From Poindextera sp963719975 (GTDB lineage Bacteria; Pseudomonadota; Alphaproteobacteria; Caulobacterales; Caulobacteraceae), in NCBI GenBank assembly GCA_963719975.1, contig CAVRED010000005.1, positions 248,001-312,000 on the forward strand: a DNA stretch of 64,000 bases. Direction: 5' to 3'. The notes beneath the pieces are model-generated. The model was given only the letters and a program-made list of their open reading frames with translations, was not told where the DNA came from and did no database searches. The position numbers were made by a program, and so were the translations under genes. This document shows, piece after piece, positions 58,505-64,000 of this stretch. Every line of letters begins with the position of its first letter. The stretch's first letter is position 1.

Positions 58505-59422
58505 ATGCCGGAAAAACCCGACTGGCTAAACGCGCTCTATCCCTGGCCGCAGTCCCGCGTCTGGGTGAATGGCCGGCGCATGGCCTATCTCGACGAGGGT
58601 CCGAGAACCGGCCGGCCCGTTCTGCTGCTGCACGGCAATCCGACCTGGTCCTTTCTCTATCGCGACTTCGTCGGTCCGCTGACGGCGGCGGGCTACCGGG
58701 TGGTTGCGCCCGACTGCATCGGCTCGGGCTATTCGGACAAGCCGCGCGTTGATGCGAGCTACTCCCTCGCCCACCACATCGCCGATCTCGTTTCGCTGAT
58801 CGACCAGCTGGACCTTCGCGGTTTCGCCGTCGTCGGCCAGGACTGGGGCGGCCCGCAAGGCGTCGGCGCGGCGCTTCAGCGGCTCGATCGGCTCGCGGCG
58901 CTCGTTTTGATGAACACCTGGCTCGACACCGAATACCGCGGGCGCTTCCACGCCTCGCCGCGGCCCTGGACGACCTGGCATGCGCCGATCATCGGTCCGT
59001 TCTTCCTGAAACGGCGCAAGATCCTGTCGCACGGCGGGCCGTCGCGCACGACGCGGCGGGGCATGACGCCTGAGGAAGCGGCCGGCTACCATCACGTCTA
59101 CGACGAGCCGGATTCGGAGACCGTCACGCTGACCTGGCCGCGCACGATCCCGATGCGCCCGGGCGATCGCGGCTGGGCCGACATGCTGGCGATCCAGAAC
59201 CGGCTGGGCGAACTCGCCAAGACCCCGATCCAGCTGATCTGGGCGCCCGAGGACCAGGTCTTCCCGATCGAATACGCCAACCGGATGAAGGAACAGCTGC
59301 CGCACGCCGAGGGACCGAAGACCTACGATGCGGCCGCGCACTTCCTGCAGGACGACCGTGGGCCGGAGATCGCCGCCGACGTCGTCGCCTTCCTGAGCCG
59401 CGTGGCGGGCGCCGCGCCATGA
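58505..59422 (+). CDS. Haloalkane dehalogenase-like alpha/beta hydrolase
   Basis: Intact 305-residue alpha/beta hydrolase. The HGNPTWSFLYR motif (oxyanion and halide-binding Trp, about 39) and the nucleophile elbow AVVGQDWGGPQG, with Asp instead of Ser (about 114), are the haloalkane dehalogenase signature. NTWLDTEYRGRF and IWAPEDQVFP follow, and the His is in YDAAAHFLQDD (about 285). It would hydrolyse carbon-halogen bonds, though many homologues act on epoxides or have unknown substrates. Its stop overlaps the next small gene (ATGA). Confidence 0.87.
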   Translation: MPEKPDWLNALYPWPQSRVWVNGRRMAYLDEGPRTGRPVLLLHGNPTWSFLYRDFVGPLTAAGYRVVAPDCIGSGYSDKPRVDASYSLAHHIADLVSLIDQLDLRGFAVVGQDWGGPQGVGAALQRLDRLAALVLMNTWLDTEYRGRFHASPRPWTTWHAPIIGPFFLKRRKILSHGGPSRTTRRGMTPEEAAGYHHVYDEPDSETVTLTWPRTIPMRPGDRGWADMLAIQNRLGELAKTPIQLIWAPEDQVFPIEYANRMKEQLPHAEGPKTYDAAAHFLQDDRGPEIAADVVAFLSRVAGAAP

Positions 59423-59799
59423 CCTTCATCGAACCGTCCGAGGCGGAGCTCGCGGGCTTGCGCGCCGACCCGTTGATCTTCGAGCAGGAGCTCGACGCGC
59501 GGCCGGAGGTCGCCGAGGCGCTGGAGCACGGGCTGGGGTTCCGCGCCGGCCGGAAGTACTGGCGCGGCCCCTCCGGCCACCTCTACGCGGTCGAGCTTGG
59601 CGACTTCGGGCGGGGCCGCCCGTCGATGGCCATCCTCTATGGGTTCTGGCCGCGCTACGAACCGCGACCCCTGGACGAGGCGGCGATCGACGAAGACCTG
59701 CTCGTCTTCCTGCGCTGGATGGCCGAGACCTGCGAGGGGCTCGACCGCGAGGACCTGGAGTGGACCCTCGCGCGCTCGCCGAGGCCGCTACGGGCCTAG
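59419..59799 (+). CDS. Hypothetical protein coupled to the dehalogenase-like gene
   Basis: Intact 126-residue acidic soluble protein (MTFIEPSEAELAGLRADPLI to LEWTLARSPRPLRA), with a central beta segment GHLYAVELGDFGRGRPSMAI. No known family. ATGA overlap with the hydrolase gene implies co-translation. Confidence 0.6.
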   Translation: MTFIEPSEAELAGLRADPLIFEQELDARPEVAEALEHGLGFRAGRKYWRGPSGHLYAVELGDFGRGRPSMAILYGFWPRYEPRPLDEAAIDEDLLVFLRWMAETCEGLDREDLEWTLARSPRPLRA

Positions 59800-59844
59800 C
59801 GTGTCACGCGCGCCATATCGGCGCGCCGGCCCATGCGGTAGACT

Positions 59845-60582
59845 GTGTGCGTGATGCTCGCAGCCCTCATCGCCGTCGCCATCGCCGCGCCGCCTGCCAA
59901 GGTCGTGCACCCGGCCGAGCGCGCCGCCTTCGAGGCGTTGCTCAGGACGACCGCGCTGGACGCCGACGCCAAGTACGGCGGCGTGCCGATTTGCGCGGAG
60001 GCCAAGGTCGAGCCGCTCTCCGTCCAGCTGGTCCACGTCGACGGGCATCCGGACATCGGCGCGGTGCGCGCGCGTGTCCGCGTCACCGGCTGTGGGCGCA
60101 GCTCGGTGCAGAATGTGGACGCCATCCGCCTGTCGGGCTCGCCGCCCTGGCGCATGGCCACGGCCGTGCCCGGCGACAGCCTGGCCGACCCGGGCCTGCA
60201 ACAGAACCTCTGGCCGATCCTGCTGGCCGAGGCCGGCGCCGACGTGCCGAAGAGCTGCCAGACGCACGAGCTCGACGACGTCTACGTCGCCGCGCGCCCG
60301 GGCCAGGTGGCGCTGCCCGCGCCGGGTGACGCAACGGCCGAGCCCGGCCACATCAATGTGCGCCTCGCGCCCCAGCAGGAAGCGGAGCGCGACAAGCTCG
60401 ACGTCTCCAAGGCCTGGATCGAGGTCTGGCCGCTGAAGATGTGCGGCCTCGACCGCACGGTCGCCGTCGTGATCATTCCGCTGCGCGACAAGGCCGCCGT
60501 CTTCCATCTCGAGATTCCGATGTGGAAGGTCATGCGCGAGCACGGCCCCGCCGCCGCCCTGCCGCCAGCGCCCGCGGACTGA
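59845..60582 (+). CDS. Exported hypothetical protein
   Basis: Intact protein of about 243 residues. GTG 59845 or ATG 59854 starts a short signal peptide (MLAALIAVAIAAPPA). The mature part has four Cys (ICAEAK, VTGCGRSS, KSCQTHE, MCGLDRT), suitable for two disulfides in the periplasm, and a LWPILLAEAG region. No family is recognised. It lies about 45 bp after the previous gene and converges with the TetR gene. Confidence 0.6.
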   Translation: MCVMLAALIAVAIAAPPAKVVHPAERAAFEALLRTTALDADAKYGGVPICAEAKVEPLSVQLVHVDGHPDIGAVRARVRVTGCGRSSVQNVDAIRLSGSPPWRMATAVPGDSLADPGLQQNLWPILLAEAGADVPKSCQTHELDDVYVAARPGQVALPAPGDATAEPGHINVRLAPQQEAERDKLDVSKAWIEVWPLKMCGLDRTVAVVIIPLRDKAAVFHLEIPMWKVMREHGPAAALPPAPAD

Positions 60583-60586
60583 GGCC

Positions 60587-61258
60587 TCAGGCCGCGTCGA
60601 CCTGCCTGCGGCGCAGTTTCAGCAACGTCTCCTGGGCGGCGACCACACGCGCGGCCAGGCGCTCGCGCCAGGCCGGGGTGGCCGCGCCGCCCAGCGCCAG
60701 CGCGTAGGCATAGGCGGCGGCCGGCTCGAGTTCGTCGGTCGACAGGGCGCCCAGGACCCAGTTCAGCATCACCGCGCCGAACGCGAGGTCGAGGTCGAGC
60801 AGCAGAAGACCGGTGCTGATCGCCGGAGCGATCGCGCCCTCGGCGGCCGCGGCGTTGAGCAGCGCGAGCCAGAACGCGCCCCGCTCGGGCCGGGCGAGCG
60901 CCTGGCGCACCTCCTTGCCGCTCATGTCGAACACGCCCGTCCAGAGCGTGCGGTAGAAGTCCGGGTCCTCGACGTAGAACCGGATCGAAAGCGCCAGCGC
61001 CTGGAAGATGCGCTCGATCGCGTCCAGGGACTTCGATCTGGCGAAGCGCTCGTGGAATTCTTCGATGTCCTCCAGCACCGCCAGGACGATCGCCCGCTTG
61101 GAGCCGAACAGGTTGTAGGGCGTCGACAGCGAGACGCGCGCGCGGGCGGCGATGGCGCGCATGGAGAGCCCGGTGTCGCCGGTCTCGCGGATCAGGTCGC
61201 GCGCGGCGATGACGATCCGGTGGCGGCGCTCGGTCTTGGCGTCTTCGCGGCGGCTCAA
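60587..61258 (-). CDS. TetR/AcrR family transcriptional regulator
   Basis: About 223-residue regulator. The helix-turn-helix is LSMRAIAARARVSLSTPYNLFGSKRAIV (residues about 35-62) and the C-terminal helical domain is the ligand-binding part. TTG 61258 is chosen because AGGGAGAG lies just upstream and the HTH then starts at the usual distance; the frame is open further upstream. It is divergent from the acyl-CoA ligase at 61344. The short palindrome CGATAATCG at 61285 in the 85-bp gap may be its operator. An acyl-CoA or fatty-acid effector would fit (inference). Confidence 0.85.
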   Translation of the reverse strand: MSRREDAKTERRHRIVIAARDLIRETGDTGLSMRAIAARARVSLSTPYNLFGSKRAIVLAVLEDIEEFHERFARSKSLDAIERIFQALALSIRFYVEDPDFYRTLWTGVFDMSGKEVRQALARPERGAFWLALLNAAAAEGAIAPAISTGLLLLDLDLAFGAVMLNWVLGALSTDELEPAAAYAYALALGGAATPAWRERLAARVVAAQETLLKLRRRQVDAA

Positions 61259-61343
61259 GCGGGCTCTCCCTGGCGACGGTCGCTCGATAATCGTAACGTG
61301 TGCTGGAAATTCGCCCAAGCCCGTTCGCACCGAGAGGTCATTG

Positions 61344-63087
61344 ATGGCCGACGTTCCCGCTTTTCCCGCCGTCAGCATCCCCGAGGCCTACGCCATCCTG
61401 ACCGCGCCCGGCATGGCCTACGAGATGGAGATCGTCCCGATCCATGGCCGGCCGACGCGGGTCTACAGGAACGCGCCGCCCAATCTCCGCGTCCTCCTGG
61501 AAGGCAGCCGCGCGTTCGGCGCGCGGGAGTTCATCGTCTACGACGACGAGCGGATGAGCTTCGACGAGCACTACCGCGCGGTCGCGGCGTTCGCGCGCGT
61601 GCTCACGGACCGATACGGCGTGAAGAAGGGCGACCGCGTCGCGATCGCCATGCGCAACCTGCCGGAGTGGTCGATCGCGTTCTGGGCCGGGATCGCGCTC
61701 GGCTGCGTCGTCACCCCGCTGAACGGCTGGGGCACCGGCGATGACCTCGCCTACGGGATCAGCGACTCCGGGACCAAGCTCGTCATCGTCGACGCCGAGC
61801 GGCTGGAGCGGCTGAAGCCGTACCTGGATGGCCTGAACCTCGCCGGCGTCATCGCCGTGCGCACGCCCAAGGCGGCGCTCGGCCCCGCCGTCCCGCTCGA
61901 GGAGCTGATCGGCCCGGCCAGCGGCTACGCCGCGCTGCCGGACACGCCGGCGCCCGACAACGGCATTCAGCCGGACGATCCGGCCACCATCCTCTACACC
62001 TCCGGCACGACCGGGCGGCCGAAGGGGGCGCTCGGCACCCATCGCAACGCCATCTCCAACCTGATCAGCGTCGGCTTCTCCGCCGCCCGCGCGGTCGTGC
62101 GGCGGACCGGCGCGCCGCCGCCGCCGCCGCCGGCCGACGCGCCGCAGGCGGCGTTCCTGCTGCCCGTGCCGCTCTTCCACGTCACCGGCTCCCACTCGGT
62201 GCTCATCCCGGCCATCGCCGGCGGCATGAAGCTCGTCCTGATGTACCGCTGGTCGCCGGCCAAGGCGCTGGAGCTCATCGAGCGCGAGAAGATCACCGGC
62301 CTCACCGGCGTGCCGACCATGGTCTGGCAGTTGCTCGAGTGCCCGGATTTCGCGACCCGCGATACCTCGTCCCTCGCCGGGCATGGGCTATGGCGGCGCG
62401 GCCGCCGCGCCCGAGCTCACCCAGCGGGTGCGCCAGCTCTTCCCCAACTTCTGGCCCGGCCAGGGCTATGGCGCGACCGAGACCACCTCCGTCGCCACCG
62501 CCAACGCCGGGGAAGACTACATGGCCCACCCCGACAGCGTGGGCCTCGCCGTGCCAGTCGACGACATCAAGATCGTCGATGCGGACGACAAGACCTTGCC
62601 GCCCGGAGAGGTGGGCGAAATCTGCGTGTTCGGCCCGAACGTGGTCGAGGGCTACTGGAACAAGCCCGAAGCCAACGCCAAGGCCTTCGTCGACGGCTGG
62701 TACCACACCGGCGACGTCGGCCGCATGGACGAGGACGGCTTCGTCTACGTGATGGATCGGATCAAGGACATGCTGATCCGCGGCGGCGAGAACATCTACT
62801 GCGTCGAGATCGAGGACGCCCTCTACGCCCATCCGGCGGTGATCGAGGCGGCCGTGGTCGGCCTGCCGCACCGCGTGCTGGGCGAGGAGGTGGGCGCGGC
62901 CGTGCGCCTGCGCGAAGGCGCCGACGCCGACCACGCCGAACTTCGCGCCCACGTCGCCAAGCTCCTGCCCTCGCACAAGGTCCCCGTCGTCATCGACGTC
63001 CGCCGCGAAGAGCTGCCCAAGAACGCCAGCGGCAAGATCCTGAAGACCGAACTCAGGGACCAGCTCAGGGCGCCGGCGGCCTCTTAA
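61344..63087 (+). CDS. AMP-forming acyl-CoA ligase (frameshifted near 62380)
   Basis: About 580-residue ANL-superfamily ligase, likely for a medium or long acyl chain. The P-loop is ILYTSGTTGRPKG (about 213), the A5 motif GQGYGATETTSV, the hinge DRIKDMLIRGGENIYCVEIE and the catalytic Lys is in ELPKNASGKILK near the C-terminus. One break at about 62380 (SLAG/MGYGG) is repaired by one base of a CG. A GAGAGG site precedes ATG 61344. It is the second such ligase in the window, regulated divergently with a TetR gene. Confidence 0.92.
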
Positions 63088-63092
63088 AGACT

Positions 63093-63277
63093 TCTCCCAA
63101 AGGGAGAGGGAGGGGCCCCGAGCGCAGCGAAGGGGAGGGTGAGGGGTTACGGCGGTTCAGGCAAACCACTTGCAACGCCGCAACCTGTCCCGGCGCCGCT
63201 CGCTAGTCCGATAGGCCGTAACCCCTCACCCTCCCACTGGCCTTCGGCCGTGGGCCCCTCCCTCTCCCTTTGGGAGA
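63093..63277. repeat. Large nested palindromic repeat (family B, copy 2)
   Basis: The outer arms 63093-63118 and 63252-63277 are exact 26-bp inverted copies. The inner arms 63133-63153 and 63215-63235 are exact 21-bp inverted copies containing GAGGGGTTACGGC. The core GAGGGGTTACGGCGGTTCAG then GCAAACC matches copy 1 at 42641. It lies right after the ligase stop and directly borders the truncated PhyH fragment. Confidence 0.88.
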
Positions 63278-63393
63278 GGTGTGGTCAGCGCAGCTTCAGG
63301 TACGTTGGATCCCTGAACGTCCAGCACGCCGGGCAGCTTCACCACGCCGTCGCGCGCGTAGTCCTCGCGGGCCTTGGCCATATCGAGCGGCAT
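63226..63393 (-). pseudogene. Truncated phytanoyl-CoA dioxygenase N-terminus running into the repeat
   Basis: From ATG 63393 about 25 residues (MPLDMAKAREDYARDGVVKL then PGVLD) match the PhyH N-terminal pattern, in which a helix is followed by DGVVVL-type strands. After that the frame enters non-homologous sequence (VPEAALTTPL) and the right arm of the palindromic repeat, where it stops. The remaining roughly 250 residues of a PhyH protein are absent. It is read as a gene remnant created by deletion or repeat insertion. Confidence 0.6.
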
Positions 63394-63473
63394 CGCGTGA
63401 AAGCCTTTGGCGGGTTGGGGTTTCGGATTATTCCTTGGAACGCGTTTCGAAAACAAGCGGCGAGGACGTTGGC

Positions 63474-64000
63474 ATGACCGAGCCGGGCAGGGCAGCGGTC
63501 CCTGGGGGCGATCAGGACTGGGAGACGCTGGTCCCGCTGGATGCGCTGACCGGCTGGATGGACGCCCGCGGCCTGGGCGGGGGACCGATCGAGCATCCGC
63601 GGCTGCTGGCGGGCGGCACGCAGAACATCCTGCTGCGCTTCGACCGAGGTGGCAGCGCCTACCTCCTGCGCAGGCCGCCCAAGCATCTCCGCGCGAACTC
63701 GAACGAGACCATGCGCCGCGAGGCTCGCGTACTGGCGGCGCTCGACGGAACCGACGTGCGACATCCAGGCTTCATCGCCGGCTGTCCCGACGAAGATGTG
63801 ATCGGCGCGGCCTTCTACCTGATGCAGCCGGTCGAGGGCTTCACGCCGCGCGACGAGATGCCGCCGCTGCACGCCGGCGATCCCGCGATCCGGCGCCAGA
63901 TGGGGCTCGAGATGGCCGACGCGATCGCCGCGTTGAGCAGGGTGGACTACGCCGCGCGCGGGCTTGCCGACCTCGGCCGCCCCGACGGCTTCCTCGAGCG
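63474..64000 (+). CDS. Phosphotransferase (APH/ACAD10-N-terminal-like), 5' part
   Basis: 176 residues are visible, cut by the window end, with no frame break. The N-lobe has LAGGTQNILLRFDRGG and the ATP-binding LLRRPPKHLRANSNETMRRE, then REARVLAALDGTDV and FYLMQPVEGFTPRD. This is the N-lobe pattern of aminoglycoside-phosphotransferase-like proteins found beside acyl-CoA dehydrogenases. The catalytic Brenner loop would lie beyond 64000. Third kinase of this type in the window. Confidence 0.8.
   Translation, partial: MTEPGRAAVPGGDQDWETLVPLDALTGWMDARGLGGGPIEHPRLLAGGTQNILLRFDRGGSAYLLRRPPKHLRANSNETMRREARVLAALDGTDVRHPGFIAGCPDEDVIGAAFYLMQPVEGFTPRDEMPPLHAGDPAIRRQMGLEMADAIAALSRVDYAARGLADLGRPDGFLE

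Noticed and set aside
65..63087. Programmed ribosomal frameshifting as explanation of the many frame changes
   Set aside because: No shared slippery heptamer or downstream structure, positions vary within domains, and dozens of genes with multiple shifts each would be required. An assembly artefact is simpler.
1..64000. tRNA, rRNA, CRISPR arrays, integrases, toxin-antitoxin or phage defence genes
   Set aside because: Read for, but no cloverleaf-like segment, direct-repeat array or recognisable protein motif of these kinds was found. A covariance-model search would be needed to exclude small RNAs.

Overview
This 64-kb window is GC-rich bacterial chromosome, densely coding, with many genes joined by 4-bp ATGA or GTGA overlaps. 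Gene content points to an aerobic heterotrophic alphaproteobacterium, and my best guess is Caulobacterales (Phenylobacterium/Caulobacter-like). The grounds are a B12-dependent ribonucleotide reductase, a CYP153-like P450, several phytanoyl-CoA dioxygenases, a FixK/FNR-type box and palindromic intergenic repeats. The taxonomy is inference. I found no rRNA, tRNA, CRISPR array, integrase or transposase.

The most striking property is technical. Roughly half of the protein genes change reading frame once or several times while homology-like sequence continues in the next frame. This includes housekeeping genes such as an EF-G paralogue and ribonucleotide reductase. In most cases I could resolve, removing one base of a CG dinucleotide restores a sensible reading frame, which suggests a systematic single-base insertion error in the assembly. 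I therefore give full-length gene spans and state the break points. Intact genes (P450, two of the three molybdenum-hydroxylase subunits, serine hydrolase, aminotransferase, alcohol dehydrogenase and others) lie among the broken ones.

Layout. 0-14 kb: a scattered catabolic region with an N-acyl-D-amino-acid deacylase-like amidohydrolase, aldo/keto reductase, VOC proteins, CaiB-type CoA-transferase, a divergent EF-G-like GTPase, an ECF sigma/anti-sigma-like pair, an HpcH-type aldolase, a GlcD-like oxidase and a CYP153-like P450. 14-18 kb: a complete three-subunit molybdenum hydroxylase with a MoaD-like protein. 18-29 kb: M81 peptidase, FAD amine oxidase, beta-lactamase-fold hydrolase, alkylsulfatase-type metallohydrolase, ThDP enzyme and NrdJ. 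29-35 kb: a five-gene set (acyl-CoA dehydrogenase, thiolase, acyl-CoA ligase, nitroreductase, 2[4Fe-4S] ferredoxin) that looks like one acyl-CoA degradation operon. 35-38 kb: a redox cluster (HiPIP, hemerythrin, cytochrome c and two small membrane proteins) with a perfect FNR/FixK palindrome in front of the hemerythrin gene. 38-45 kb: fuconate dehydratase, PhyH, C45 amidase, ChbG deacetylase, DegT aminotransferase and an alcohol dehydrogenase. 45-49 kb: two divergent aminoglycoside-phosphotransferase-like kinases and an SDR. 49-56 kb: flavin monooxygenase, PhyH, SDR, lipase-like hydrolase, membrane protein, VOC and GNAT. 56-64 kb: hybrid histidine kinase, haloalkane dehalogenase-like hydrolase, TetR regulator divergent from an acyl-CoA ligase, a truncated PhyH fragment abutting a large palindromic repeat, and a third kinase cut by the window end.

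Taken together the region looks like accessory degradative metabolism: hydroxylation, side-chain activation with CoA, beta-oxidation, and amide, ester and sulfate hydrolysis. Small regulatory and redox modules are interspersed.
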